A DNA stretch of 64,000 nt from Apostichopus japonicus (GCF_037975245.1 NC_092568.1:36175001-36239000), one strand, 5' to 3'. Shown: positions 1 to 15,060, counted from the stretch's first letter. The notes: generated from the sequence alone by a model not told the origin. Made by a program: numbers and translations.

Positions 1-3000
1 GTCAGAAAAGATTTCACATGCAAACTTTATGGGTCCTTGCCGTTAGGTTAGAGAGCTTATTGCCTATTTTTAATGAAGGCTTTCAGCCAACATGGAGATA
101 ATAAAGTCAGGGCTTAGAATTATTACCTTTCAAACACACCAAATACCACGCTCGGGGATTTATGGGACAATGTCTCCAACCCCTCCACATTTTTAGTAAG
201 AGGACACTAATTCAGTTTTGTCCACACCTCACATATTTGTGGTTTGTATCTTAAACCTACATCGCCACAAAAACAAAACAACGGTCAGAGTAGCCTATGC
301 GCATTAATTAAAAGAACTGGAAGCCGTCTGATGAGGCGCAGAAAGCTTCCCACGGGGCGCAGTTTGCCCACCTGTGATTAGACCCATCCTCAAGGATGTC
401 GCTCAGTTAGACTCCATGTCAGGGACAAATTCCTCCCACTCCCTTCCTCCCCCTCCCCATCCCCAACCCCCACCTTTCTTTGAAACACAAATCGACGCCC
501 ATGCCAGCTATACACATTGCTTACCAGGAACATACAAATCGCAGCGCGCTGTTCTGCCAACGGCAACGTGAGTTTTATTCAATGCAATCCATAATATCTC
601 ATTCGTTCGTTACACTGAGTGTAACAGTCAATCGTGCTGCTAATGTTTTGCTCAGATAGTCACCTCTCATAACGAATCATATTCCCGGCATCGAAGACAC
701 TTTCTTTCATGTCGTATATTCAATTTCTATAATAAACAGGTAATGTCCTCATATTCTATACAAACCATCGTAACGTCAGCTGAACCTAATAAGTATCATT
801 ATGATTATAATGACTAAGGGGAAATATTACGTTTATTTCTTAAACGGTACATTTTTCTATTCTTGACAATATAAACCCAGGAACTATTCTCTTAATTTGT
901 AGCTAAAATTAAGACTTAATTTCATCATTTGTTTTCGCTACCCCTGACGACCTTCGAAAGTAACACCCTGCGGTGATGGAACTCACTCATAATTGAATAG
1001 CTAAGTTCACTACTGAACCAAGCAACGCTGTAAGCATTAGACTGATCAAAATCAGCGGGTCGCCGACCTTCCCTATAGATACTACAGCATAAACCATATA
1101 CTATCCACACTCACAAGTCAAAGTATAATGTTTTCTCTCTATACTTCGTATTGATAGTTTTCACTAGGTAAACGTTACCACTCATAACAAGATAGCTGAA
1201 ACGTTGGCTATTAATGGCACTTTCAATTTTTCGTACGACTCTTTTCTCAACTCTTTCAACTTTTAGTCAGTTTTTAGATCAAAACTTTTTACTCACCAGA
1301 CCAGTAAACAAATTTCCTACGCTTCACTTTGCAGGTCTAAGGCGGTCAGAAATGACCACAATTGGCGGAATTTTCGCACTCTATATATTTTTATTCGTGC
1401 TCTGCCAAAAAAAATCGGATTTACATACATATCTGAAACGATATTCTGTTACTTTCTGACACTTTCCTGAGGGAGAGCGAACGTACGGAGTGATATCGAC
1501 TCTACATTAATATATGTTACCCTATATGAGTTTTAATAAAATAATCACCGATCCTGCAAGATCAGATCCGTTTAACCTCCGATAACGTAAATACATAATA
1601 TCAAAGTTCAGGGGCTACAACCTTTATAAACGTATTGATTTCTTAATTTTGTGATATTGCCATAACATATGTGTGGAGCATTTTGTTTATAATTAATCAA
1701 AACTGGAAATATTACTCAAATAAAGTAATTTATTATTGATCAAACTAATCTTTCTCTTAACAAATGAAATGAATAAGAAATAAAATAAAGTGTAATATGT
1801 GTATGTGTGGGCGTGCGTGCGTGCGTGTGTGTGATATTTGAAGATAATAAACGCAAAATGGCTTATTGTTGCGTATTACATCAATCTCAGTTGCGGTTTT
1901 TGCTGCTGTGTAAATTTCAGTATTTAATGAAAGTTTTCACGCCCACCTCCACCAAACAACACCCCTCCCACCCCACCCGACACCAACACCCGCACCCGTC
2001 CCTGTTACACAGCTCACCCTTCTCCCATTCCCCTTCACATAAAAAAGAAATAAATTTAGCCTACAAGTTTGGCCTTTACACATACTTGAATATAATGTCC
2101 GCGTTGTACCTCTTGCTTTGAGGACACGTCCTTCACGACGTCCCCGATACATAAACCTAGTAACCTTTTATATGTTCATCATGTATTTCTTCACAGTTTT
2201 ACATGCTATGGATTCAATTGTATACATCTCACGCACAGAGCAGTAGTTTCGCGCGTGAAATTTCATTTGTAACGATTTCTACGTTCCATTTTAGAAGTCG
2301 TTCATTGCCCTCAGCAGCGTTAGACGGTATGTGTTGTTGACAACAATTAGAATGTTAAATTGCCAATTAAGCCTTGACATTACAGATGTGCTACTATATA
2401 CCTCACAGTGAATGAACAATGAATTTAATATATGCGGAATGCGAGCCTCGAGGGGTCAAAGGTCAGCAAAATCGAAAGTCAGCGACGAGTGGACGCGGGT
2501 GAATAGTGGTATATTCCTTCGGTCAGACTATGAATTATATACAGAATCATTTCCTAAATTGCTTAATGGTGTCTCATTTCAGACGATAACTTTCAATTAA
2601 GCTGTAGGAAATTGGTTAATAAAAGAGTTGCGGGACACGATATTAGAAGCATTAGAAATGCTGTCCAGTATAGGCCGAGGCTTACGGTGTATGCAAGAAG
2701 CAGTAACATTATATGAAGTACCATGCATGATTTGACCAATACACGAATAAAGCATTGGTCAGCTATCCTGGGGATACAAATTATTTCTAGACTTGTAGCT
2801 TTTTTTGATTGATTTCAAGCAACAATGGTCTATACCGTTTTAACGAAAAGAATGTGTACAGTAGCATGTACGCTATTTCCATAGATTCTTGAAACTTTAC
2901 TATAGGCATGACCACTATAGGGTTAGAAAACTTCAGAAGTTTCCCCAGATGTGTCCTCCTTGTTCTCTATCATGTGAGCGTCCGCTTGGATTTACAACAA

Positions 3001-4490
3001 CCAAAAATTAAACAAATGGTCGGATTTTTAACTACTTCCGGCAAAGTTTTCATCGGCCGGTGATTGGACCATCAATGGCTACTCTCCAATCAGTAAGCAC
3101 AGGAAGGAAAATTGTCAATATTAACAGTCTTTGAACCTTTCTAATGTTACAATGAGATTTTTTTTTCCCCCACGAAAGGGGAAGGCCGATATTCCAGTTA
3201 GACCCTCTCCCTCAGGTCGCGACAGTTTTGTCTTCTTATCTAAGGTCATGTAAAATTATGGTAACCCAGCATGGCGGGCATGCGCACTACAGTATCATGA
3301 ACCCTGAGACAATATGTCTTACAATGAAAGGTATATGATAGCGTGTATAGCGGTACATGCCACACAATGAAAGAGTAGTAGCTGTATTGACGAATGCTGC
3401 CAAGTGGTGACCAATCACGGCGAACAACAATATCTAAAAGTACATTAGCTAAAAAATCGATGTTCGTCACTAAAAGGTAGAAACATCGATAACTAAGTCC
3501 GTTAGTTACTTGTTAATCTTTAGTAATATGTGAACGGATTCATCCATTGAAATTGTGAACGATTGGCATTTTATGCATTTATGCATTTTAATTTAACTCT
3601 TTGACTTTTTATAAACTATATTCATAGGCACAAGCAGCTTTCATATTTGACATTTTTGCACTTTTGTGGGGGGGGGGGGGGTGGTCATAGCAAAGTACAA
3701 CATATCTTCACATGTGAAAGATGAGAATTACCATAACGCAATAAATCTTTCGCATTTATAAAAACAAAACAAAACAAACAACAAAAAATATTGTAAAGAA
3801 TGAAATAAATCTCAGGCTTATTTGAAGGTCAGCTTTCTTCAAAGAGTGTTTATACAAGAATGGATGCACGTCACACAACACTATACAAATTTCATGATAA
3901 ATATGCTGTCCCGGATACGCTAACATGCTATACCAGGGCCGTTTTTTCCCTCTCGAGTAGTTCCTTCTGTGCATGCTAATGTCCACTTCTCGATAATTTT
4001 ACATCCTGCGACCTTGTTTGAAATACGTATGCAGTTAATGGGCCATATGACAGGTATCTCTACCTGGCTGTTGTATAGAAATAGCCAATCCAGAATCTAC
4101 ACATGGCGGCTGCTAGGCCTCTTCCAGAAGCATCCATAAATCAAAGCCCGTGCTTCAGTTTCGGATTGACCAAAGCTACTGAAGTTTGTGATTTGCCGAC
4201 GACACTCAATCACTAACATACGAAAGAAAAGGAAAGCTTCATTGTACAGTTCCATGTAAAATAATATCATTAATGTTTCTCACGAAATCTAATTGCACTA
4301 TACACAACACGTATTACGTATAATCGAGTTAGATTTGCTTAAATGTTTCCGTTCCTGTTACTTTTATCGGCTAATACGGAAAATATCTATCATTCAACAG
4401 TATTGTTTTAGAAAACATTATAAAACAGTACTCATATATCTTATTTCTCTCCTTTTTCTATAATATTTTCTTTAGGAGTATACGTTTTTT
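1..4490. other. Intergenic sequence, no gene seen
   Basis: AT-rich unique-looking DNA. Short GTGC/GTGT run at 1801-1832 and a G run near 3667-3681. Open frames of 60-104 codons lack domains, start context or splice partners. Nothing supports a gene. Confidence 0.6.
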
Positions 4491-4494
4491 AAAT

Positions 4495-4495
4495 A

Positions 4496-4579
<84 letters not shown>
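4495..4579. repeat. (TA)n microsatellite
   Basis: About 40 TA dinucleotides, nearly uninterrupted. Confidence 0.97.
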
Positions 4580-4580
<1 letters not shown>

Positions 4581-5281
4581 ATATTAACATGTATGAACAA
4601 GACTATATATGGTATGTCTGATGCAGTATGTGCCTATGCAAATAACTTTGTCGTTGAAAAGAAAAAAAACTCATTTCGTTTCGGCATTTCCATGACACAT
4701 TATTTCCGAACGAATGGATTCCATTATGTTATAATGTTTATAAACATGCAGTCGTAATAATACATGTAAAACGTGTTCCAGGTGTAAACTCAAGCTATAC
4801 TTGTATCACCATATAAACACTAGGCAGTATATAATTGGTTCTTTCCTCTAGGCTTTTCCTTCTTTCTTTCTTCCTTTCTTTTTTCTTTCACGATTGTCTG
4901 TTCTTCATCACAGATACTCTGCTTATAAATAATTAAAGGTCACCTTCCGTTTTGCAACAAATAGATTTCACCTTCTCGAAAAATCAATGAATGCAATTGC
5001 GATAAAAAATATTGACGTCTTACAAATACGGAAGTGTATATTCTAACACGTCATAGTTAGGCGTAGGAGACTCAAACGGTGCGGGACAGGTGGAGAAATT
5101 CAATGATGATTGTGACGTTATATCATTAAAACTGTTGATAATCACGGCGGCAATCAGAAACAATTTCTACTGATTTATATTGTATACGACTAGAAACTTG
5201 ATTCAGTCCTTGGACGCATGCGCACGGAGGCATGTGGTGACTTGTCTCGAGTGGAGGTTTCCCTGTCTTTCAAATTAAGTA

Positions 5282-5470
5282 GTAGCCTTTATATACACTG
5301 CAGTGTATACACGCTTTAGTCGCCTATACAATGAATTGCATACACGCAGGAGTAGCCTATGCACTGCAGTGCGTACACGCCTTAGTAGCCTGTACACTGC
5401 ATTGTAAACTCGAAGTAATAGCCTATACACTGCACTGTATACACGCAAGGGGTAGCCTGTATACACGCAT
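5282..5470. repeat. 34-bp tandem repeat with internal palindrome
   Basis: TAGCC anchors (or the TCGCC variant) at 5282, about 5319, 5353, 5386, 5419 and 5453 give a unit of about 34 bp. The unit holds ATACACTGCAGTGTAT-like palindromes, perfect at 5292-5307. Confidence 0.88.
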
Positions 5471-6227
5471 GTCTATTCCCGATGCATGCATGGAAAAGCT
5501 TAAAGATGGGACCCTAAACTACATGTGTTTACATTGCAAGAATAATTGAAACGCAATGACATTCAGAAGAATGTCCAGAAAGACGCGGACTGTAAATTTA
5601 ATAGCCACCCATTCTAGGTCGAGCTATTGGATATTATTAGACAATTGAATAATAATTGCAGCGATAATCGAATATAAATAAATTCCTCTATTAATTTATT
5701 ACGATTAATCGTACAGATTAAAATAATCTTTTATACCAACGAACAGCACTACATGACGAAGACAGGTAAAAAATGAACGTTACCAGTGCGGGCTCACATA
5801 ATGTATAAAACATGCTTCGGCAAACTTCGGCAAATATGTAAGAATATTTACTAATTTTACAAGCTAGTAAACTAAAACTTTCATTTCAGGAAATGGTTTG
5901 CTTGCTGTTTTTTGGAGGTTCTTGGAAGATTTCATTGAAATTAGAACATGTTCTTCCTAACGAACTATTTCGTTAAAACAGTTCTTAATCCTGCCTGTTA
6001 ATGAATGGATTCCTGCAAATTCATGGCAAATTAAGATATTGTTGTTGTTATTTTTTCTGCTCCAGATCTTCACTTTATATTAACAAAGTTCCGCCAACCA
6101 ATGAAGATGTAAATCCTAAATCTGACAAACTTGGTCTAGATAATCGATTGCAACTTTACATATCACGATCATTTTTGTATAAGTCAACTTTCGTAAAGTT
6201 GGCTCTGTTAATTCTCTAAAATCCCAC

Positions 6228-6605
6228 ATAACTTTTCTTAACTTGTTTGTGTCTTTAAATGTCCAACCCCTCAGCCGATTCACACAGAAATTACAGTAAC
6301 TACTGTAAATCTTAAGTTTTGTACCACAGTAAATACTGGATTGTGCTGACAAATCTCATAAATCGGTAGCATGTGCAATTAAGTTTACACTAAGAATTGA
6401 GGATATTTGTAATTCCAACAAATCCCAACAACTGTATTTGCTGGAATTACACATATCCTCAGTTCTTACTGTAATCCTAATAGCACATGCTACCGAATTA
6501 TAGCACGATCCAGTTTTAACTGTGGTACTAAACTTAAAGATTTACAGTATAGTAACTGTGTTCTCTATGTGTATCGGCTGAACTCCTGGTTAAAGAACTT
6601 TCTTT
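6228..6605. mobile_element. Long imperfect inverted repeat (foldback/MITE-like)
   Basis: The left arm (about 6228-6415) and right arm (about 6436-6605) are reverse complements at roughly 80 per cent by eye. Shared blocks include GGTAGCATGTGC, TACTGTAAATCTT, GTACCACAGT, TGAGGATAT and GTAATTCC. The spacer is only about 20 bp. No coding capacity. It is probably a degenerate non-autonomous element. Confidence 0.75.
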
Positions 6606-7105
6606 CTAATTAATTTTTTGTCCAAAGCCGAGATGATCATTGGTGTAATGAGATTTTAGTTCGTCGTTCCTCTACACTTGTATTCAAAATATCATAAAAC
6701 ATTCGTTTTAATAAGCATTTGCTATAAAACATAATAAATAATACTAAATCTCTCGCATATTTCGTGCTTTCTTGCCAATTTTCTGATATTTGGCTGATAG
6801 TATCAATATTGTAAGGATTTCATTCCATTTTTTACTCGAGATATGGAGACGTTGATCATGCATTAATTAAATCCCACAAAGTATTAAATAATGTAAAACA
6901 GAAAAGGGTACATGCACATGTTCACGCATCATAGTTCTTTTTTCAAGGTTATATATATATATATAGAGTTGTCTGACGATCGCTATAACGCGTGAAACTC
7001 CGAGTTACAACTACTAGTGTTCCACTAGTCTCAACTAGTATCAACATATATTCCGCTCTGTCCACTGGACATAGAGCACTCTGTGCCAAGATTGACGCCA
7101 ACCAA

Positions 7106-7225
7106 CCAACTCTCTCTCTCTCTCTATATATATATATATTTATATATATATATATATATATGTGTATATGTATGTATGTATATGTATATATGTATGCAAA
7201 TGTATGTACATGTGTGTGTGAAACT
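7106..7225. repeat. Compound CT / TA / TATG microsatellite
   Basis: A CTCTCT run passes into TATATA and then TATGTATG and TGTGTG sections. Short open frames here encode YIYIYIY-type peptides and are artefacts. Confidence 0.93.
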
Positions 7226-7860
7226 TGAGAAAAAAACATGCTGTGAGTTAATTTTTACGTATACTATATTACATACATACATACATATTTAGCAACGAAT
7301 CTAGGCATATATAGGCCTATGTATATACATATGGTATACATATACAGATAATAATTCCAAAGTCAGGGTTTATCATCCAGACCTTGTACTCTCATTATTC
7401 TCTTTATTAACCTGATTCGTAGCAACATTTTGACTTGTCGTCATGGCAACCAAATTCATGGCTGCCATCAGCAGGCAAACAATTAAATCTTCTGTGATCT
7501 ACAGTCACTGCAATTAACGGGAGTAAAGAATGCACTGTGCATTATGCACTATTCTTATGTATAGATACCTTTAATTTTTACGTCATATTTCTTCTTTAAT
7601 ATCTTTATTATTCAATAAAACTCATATTTTCGAACGTAGTATTGAAACGCTCCGATTTAAATTTAAAGGAAGACTTTAATGAGAATTTTAACTTTGATGT
7701 CATAGTTTAAGACAAAAGAAACTTGGAAAATTTGGATGCTAGTTTTACAGACAGTTTGCAGACATTAAGCTTTGATCGATTTTTGTTTAATAAGTTTTAA
7801 TAACTCATCCGAAAGATGTTCTTTTTAACCTCCTATAAAGAGCAGAACACCATCAAAGAC

Positions 7861-8095
7861 ATTCAACACCATCTGATGACATTCAACACCCTTCGATGAC
7901 ATTCAACACCATTCGATGACATTCAACACCCTTCGATGACATTCAACACCATTCGATTACATTCAACACCATCTGATGACATTCAACACCATCTGATGAC
8001 ATTCAACACCATTTGATGACATTCAACACCATTTGATGACATTCAAACCCTTTGATGATATTCAACACCATCTGATGACATTTAACACCATTTGT
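7861..8095. repeat. 20-bp minisatellite, about twelve copies
   Basis: The unit is ATTCAACACC followed by ATYYGATGAC. Copies begin at 7861, 7881, 7901 and so on to 8021, then three degenerate ones to 8095. Early copies alternate between CTTCG and ATTCG, which suggests a 40-bp higher-order unit. Confidence 0.95.
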
Positions 8096-8841
8096 CTTTG
8101 ATAAATTTTTGATTCATTAATAAACATGTTTGAGTTTCATATTCCATCTGAGGAAGTGACCTAATGTGTTAAGATGTCCAAGTACTCGATGAACCTTCAT
8201 TTCTCCAAACAGAACAAAAGTTCTCAATAAACAACCTCTACTATTCGCATTTTTTAATATGAAGGTATTCATCATACCGAAATCACAGCGTCTTTTAAAA
8301 TCCATCCTTAAAGTATACAGAAACTCCATATATGCACCATATGCATATTACAGCTTTTTGAGTTGACCACACCTGGCGAGGATTACCCTAATTAGAATAT
8401 TGATCAAACTCAGACATCATCCTTTATATCAATCACCAAGTGAATGTTAATGAGACCGTTACTGGGTTGAAATTGACACGAATCCTTAACAGTCGGTGCT
8501 GCCTGGAAATCTTTTATATAGTATAGGCCTAATCGCTCTACACTTTTCATAAATTTCAAATTTGAAACATTGACATTTTTCGTTTTCTTTTTTTCTTCGC
8601 TGTTTGCTATAATACTTTGATGTAAGACTTATATTGTTTGATATAATACTTAAATAGAGTCAAGCAAAATATATACATTTTTACGAGATTTTTCTTGCAA
8701 CTAGAATTGAATTTATCAAAACTTTATCAAAACATATCCGCGTTAGTATTATACCATTCTTTCTGCTTCTTCCTCCTGAAAGTGATCGCTGTAGGGTCGA
8801 AACCTCAGACCTTTTATATTTTACATGTAATATGATAACAC

Positions 8842-8843
<2 letters not shown>

Positions 8844-8905
<62 letters not shown>
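8844..8905. repeat. (TA)n microsatellite
   Basis: About 31 TA dinucleotides followed by a short ACATACATA stretch. Confidence 0.96.
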
Positions 8906-8909
<4 letters not shown>

Positions 8910-11089
8910 CATATAAATACCTGAAACTGTGACATCCTTTATTCAAATAGCCTTACGCATGTATATAGACATATATATGTCAAATATAGTGTACATACCT
9001 GTACATTAAATAGGACACTATACGCTGTTCAAACATAGCAGTTCCCCTAAGGGTCTCTCTTTTTGTATATTTGAGAATCAGATCGTTACACGCCCTTATC
9101 ATAAAATATCTTTCCAACAGTTGTCCATCAGATCGATTTCTATACCTGGCTTAGATTTGACAATAATTTTCCTTGTCTTTACATACACACCTGCATGTGA
9201 CACTTCTGTAATTTCCACATTTAAGTTAATACCTTATCTTCCAGATGGGACTTAATTAGTAGGAGCGCACGACTATCAAATGTAACTACGCCTAGCTAAT
9301 CATACGGAGATACGTTTTTTTTTTGTTCTTCTTCCTCTTCTTCTTTGTGCCTGAGCGTGACTTGAATGCAGTAGCAACATAACTGTTAACGTTTAAATCA
9401 TGACATACATATACAAGAGAGATATATGATTGGATGTAACATGATAAGAAAAACATTAGACGACTTAAAGTCTATCAGTTTAATTTAAATTTCAGTCAGG
9501 GTCATCATGACGTGCAACAAGGATTATATTTATTTCCTGTATTTATTATGTTTAATTGTTTTATATCAGAAAAGAGCTTTTTTTTATGAGGGTGATCTAG
9601 ATTTCAACTTTTTATCGGCCTTCCATATTCTTATTATCTCTTTTATTTGTTTTTTAAAATTTTTTTATGATTATTATTTTTTTATCCTTCTATATCTTCT
9701 TTCTATATATATATTTATTCAATTCTAACCTAACGTACTATAAGAAAATGATCTACACGTATTTGGTTTATCGTACCGCGATGCTTACAATCTACAATTA
9801 TCATGACCCTGGGGAAAAGCAAACTTCATGGAATTACTTTCTTCGGCCGTAAAACTAGGGGCGCGGCTGTAACACACTTATAATGGAAGTTGAATATCAA
9901 GAACATGTTGAAATGTCAAGCTAGATATACGTATTTAAGCATAGATCAAAAGATATCATGTGGATATCGTCAATTTCGTCTCCGCCGACTGGGAAGGCTG
10001 ACACAGTGATCCCCGGGGCAGTATATCACAGTCTGAATGTTACAGCAGGGGAGAGGGGATAGGGGAGAGGGGGGTACTGGAGGGGCTTTGTAATCTTCTA
10101 CTAAAGAGGCACCGAACTTTCACTAGTTCATACTGTGTGGTACGTAACTGTTCCATGGCCTAAGTTCCTCCAGAAAACTCACACAAGTTACATGATTTGA
10201 AACAGTCACTTCGCAAGAGAAAGCTTGGGTGTGAAAACCCGAAAGTTGTATGTCTAGTTTGTTTGACAAAACATTTATTGGATCACTCTTTATAGCAATG
10301 AAATGTAATGGCGCAGGGTTGATTGTGTTTGAAATGTTTAAAAATAAAAACATTGGCAGCGACAGAGTGATGTGAACATGCTGTGACGTCATTTTAGTAA
10401 CGTCGACGGTCAGGGGATTTATTGATTATATAGATATAGATATATGTATAGTATTTATAGTATATATAATATATATAGTATATATGTATGGTATATATAC
10501 TAAACGTGTATAGATACGTACGGTACTATAGATCACCCACATAATTATATACACTGCAGATTCATTTAAATATAAGGAGGCCTAAGTGCACACAATAGTC
10601 TCTGGAGGTATACTGATACATAAACTGATTCATATAATTATCTATTTTTGTATGTCTGTGCTAAGACCGGCATCCGGGTACATATCCATCAACCCATCCA
10701 TGTTTTCGTGAACAGACTTTCATATCAAATTATTTTACAACTGATGCTGAGATTTCGTCATCGTCATGTTATCGCACGTTTTAGCGATATAACATGTTAG
10801 AATGTAATCCGATGAATATGCTCAAAATTGATTACACATTCTATGTATTAATGCAGTGTTGATTAAAGAAAAAAAAATGGTTTAAATATCGCTCATTGCA
10901 ATCTCCCAAGAAAAACTATTAAGGTGTATAGAGTTATATCCATGATGGTTTGTCTGGTACTGTCTCCCCCAGACAACCGACGGCAAAATGAGCTCATTCG
11001 TTGAATCAATTAGATCACGTTATAGGTCTTTAATATCATATCTACATACTATACGGTTATTATATACGTATGCAAAAGCACGCTACCTA

Positions 11090-11091
<2 letters not shown>

Positions 11092-11160
<69 letters not shown>
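11092..11160. repeat. (TA)n microsatellite
   Basis: About 34 TA dinucleotides, uninterrupted. Confidence 0.97.
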
Positions 11161-11164
<4 letters not shown>

Positions 11165-13512
11165 ATGAGGCAGGCAGTGCATCACTAGACGAGGGGAAAA
11201 TTCATCTATACCCGATTGACATGTGACCTATTTAAAGCGTTATAAATCCTCTCAGCGAGAAATTCATTAGGGACTTAAGTTAAATACCAAAGGGGAAATA
11301 TGTGCGATAATTGGAAATGTAATAGAACATGCACTGCAGATAATCAGTGCAACATCCTTTCATATACTTTTGAATTGTCATATATATATATATATTGAGC
11401 ACTACACAATTCCGAGCATCCAATGTGTATCACATAAAGGTATTTATATCTATCTCTACCGTATAACTAGATATTAAATTCACATACAGCCTACTTGTTA
11501 CATTGATATATACTCGCAGACTACCTCTCGCTGAACAAACAAGCACGGTCTGGAAATTTCTGTGATTAGTTTCGCGCGTAAATTTTATCACTTCTTTCAC
11601 GGCTGTAATCTGAGTCACGTGTCTTTACACATCGACGAACTTATGTTGTTAATCCAGAAATTGCACTACAACACGGAAATTATGGAAAGGCCAAATCACA
11701 AATAGCCTATATACATTATGGAAGCGTGCGTATGCTAACAGAGATCTAGGCTATGTTGTCAAGGTCTTTCTTTACCAGACTGGTTTTCATTGTATATATA
11801 CGAGAGCATTGGAATCACGTGACCTTTATCTGAATCTTTCATTGGATGACTTTACTTCATCTTCGAATATATTTGAAAATGTTGAATGTTAATTTAAACG
11901 TCAGAAACAGTTGCTTCTGCCACAAGAGCAGCTATAGGAACAGAGCCCAATTGAAAGTGTAACAATTTGCCTATATCTACAACAAAAAATATACGAGACC
12001 CAGAAATTATTTAAAGGCGAGAAAACGATAAACAGGTTACATCGATACTATTCCGAGCTTTTGGCTGTCAAATATTTTCCAAGAATTATATGGTGTATAT
12101 TATTGCAATTGGTCTTGTAAAATATACGGAGAGCTTAAGTTATAATCTCCTGATCCATTATGTAGACCCCTCCCTTCTCCCTCCCCTGCATTTAGCCTCC
12201 CCCCCCCCCATATTACTTTAATTCACCCTCCTCATCCACGTAGTCCGTTCGCAGACTCGTGAATGTCCTTTTATTGATGTTCAGAACAGGTTCTCTCTTT
12301 CTTTTTTTTTCCCGTAATGAAGTTATTCCGTTCCGCTTTTTTTTATAATTCTTTTTTTTTTTACTCCTTTTCAGAAGGGCTCTTACATACATTCTAGCAT
12401 TCTAGACTTCAGGAGGAAGTTTATGATATTAATGACAATCATAAGGAAAGCATTATCAAAAATATATATATAAACATATATATCATTAAATGTTTAAAAC
12501 AAAAGAGGGTTGTTCATATAGGTTTATCTGCAGTTTGTTAATTGTTTTAAAGTATAGCATCTTATACGCCTCACGGATGCTATTGGGTAGCCTGGATTTA
12601 AGCGCTCTGAAGTAACAGAACACAGTAACTACAATGTTAATACAAGTGAATAAATCATTCAGATACCAACCCGGTATCGCATTCTCATGTACTACCAATT
12701 ATCTAACAAAGAGCGTCGATAACATAAGCCAGACGCTGAACTCTATCACCAGCTCATTGCCGGAAAATTCACGGGACCACGTCGCTGCTCTTATACAGAG
12801 CCTTTAAAAATACATCTTCGTAAACACGGCAGGGGATCTGGAGATTACACAAGCAGATTCTTTTTTACTTCGTTGTTTTTTTTTTTAAAGAAAAAAAAAA
12901 CTATGTAAGAATGAAATGATATTTGAAAGTTGACACGGTTGGACACAACAGGAATGTTTGACTGAATACCACAATATGATCATCTAACGAAGTAAGAAAG
13001 ATTATCGACGCTGATAACAAATCGGTAGGAAAAGCCTTGTCAGAGATGAGAGTCTAACGTTACATCGTTTATTGCAATGGAAGCTATTAGCCTTCCTTGA
13101 ATGTTTAGAAGAATGATGGCAATGTTTTTGGCGAGCAAGACCATTTAGTTTATATTATTGTAAATCTCTCTTTTTTTCAACCTCAAATCTTTAAAGGGTA
13201 GGTATAGGCCTAATGCGATACTTATTCCCTCGGCAAAAGAAAATCGGATATGTGTCTGTTTTTTGAAAATATTGAAAGCCAGCCGTTATGTGGCTCATTT
13301 TGTATAGCCCCTCTTTCTGTTTTCATGCTTTGTTGTTCTTGTTTTGTGTGTTTATGTGTTTGTTTGTTTTGACTTACGTTATTTACTTGTTAAAGGTAAA
13401 CTGTGTTGATAGGCTATAGAAAGTTTAATGTCAAACCTCAACTAATCTCGTTTACAAGCTCTTACCTGTAATCTGCAGAAGTGAAGTACGAGTACGCCAG
13501 CATGAGCACGAC

Positions 13513-13803
13513 ATAGATAGATGGATGGATGGGCGGATGGACGGACGGACGGCTGGACGGATGGACGGCTGGACCGATGGACGGTTAGACGGATGGACGC
13601 ATGGATGCATGGACGGTTGGACGGATGGACGGATGGACGGATGGACGGATGGCCGGATGGACGGATGGACGGATGGACGGGTGGCCGGATGGACGGATGG
13701 AGAGATGGCCGGATGGACGGATGGACGGATGGCCGGATGGCCGGATGGACGGATGGCCGGATGGACGGATGGACGGATGGAGAGATGGACGGATGGACGG
13801 ATA
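13513..13803. repeat. GGAC/GGAT octamer microsatellite
   Basis: Imperfect repeats of ATGGACGG with GCCGG and GAGA variants. Because the unit length (8) is not a multiple of 3, all three plus frames stay open and encode DGRMDGW-type repeats; these are not genes. Confidence 0.95.
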
Positions 13804-15060
13804 GATACTGTGGTGTTACGTCATACGTAAAGGGAAGATCAATGCAATAACGAATGGCCAGGCTCTTTAATAACCCAAACGTGTGAAATCCTATACACGA
13901 GAATTCAAAGTTAACTAGTTGTGACTTCGTTTAAGTATTATAGCTTAAGGAAATACAAGCCAAATCTAGGTCTAGATATTAAGCGGACTGAGTCATCTTT
14001 AAGTACATGTGACTGAACATGCCTTCTGTTATAATTGGTTTTAATGTATTTGGTCTCCTCGTCAAATGATTAAATTACCAAACAATACAAGATAAGACAA
14101 CACAGTTATTTCAATTTGACTTTCATGTAAACATATTATCGGGTTAAATCATTTTTGACAGAGCTTTTGGCATATATTCTTTGATCATGTATAGTATCTG
14201 TTCCCTTCCAGGTAATCCGTGACGTAACAACGTAATAATGATACGGGTTATAATCTCGATGCAACTGAGGTGGACTGGGGTTAAGAGTGGATCAGTAATA
14301 AAGTCGTTTGGTTTTCTTGCCCAGGCTATATCTTGGGTGACTTTTCTTTAAAACAAAAAAAAAGATCTTTGAAGAAGCGGAGAGGCAATGCGGTCATGCA
14401 TGAGACTAGTACATGACAGAATAAGTAGAGTACAAGGAAGACTTCCATTGAGTAGCCTACCATGGTACTCAATGGAATTGTACTTGAATCCTAAGTTCTC
14501 AGCGCGAGTAGTAGTATTTTAATCTTGCAGTATAATATCTATACAATGGATTTAAAAAAAATGATGCAATGTAGAAGAGAGTACGAGAAGAGGTAACTGT
14601 TCTAACATACGACTTACTGAAGTGGTTATTAGTATGTGTTAAATACGTGACGCTGCAACTGGGTGGGGGGGATTATGTTGCTTTGTACGTCTACAGTAGT
14701 TCCTCCTCTAACCCCCCAACCCCTCTGTCTCTCTCTACCACTCGCCAAACAATGATAACAATAATAATAATAATATAAGTTGAAAGTAAATGCATGGTTA
14801 AAATTATGCAACTTGCACCATCAATAGCCCTGCACCAACAATCACATCATATTTGTTTACATTTGTTTACTTGTATGTTTGTTTATTAAATAAGGAAGAC
14901 TTCGGCTGAATTTGTGTACAAACAAGGTTGGACGGGCTTTGATACTACGTAACTATGTCAAACTATAAAGAAAAAAAACGTTACAAATAATGCAAATTGT
15001 CAGAATTATGATTTTCCTGTGTTTAATGTTATATGACAAAGGCCCCGGACGAACACACAC

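Noticed and set aside
6949-7292. YIYIYI-type frames on both strands
   Set aside because: Translation of the TA/CT compound microsatellite.
13521-13850. Three overlapping DGWTDGRM-type open frames
   Set aside because: Octamer microsatellite without stops; no start context or splice partners.
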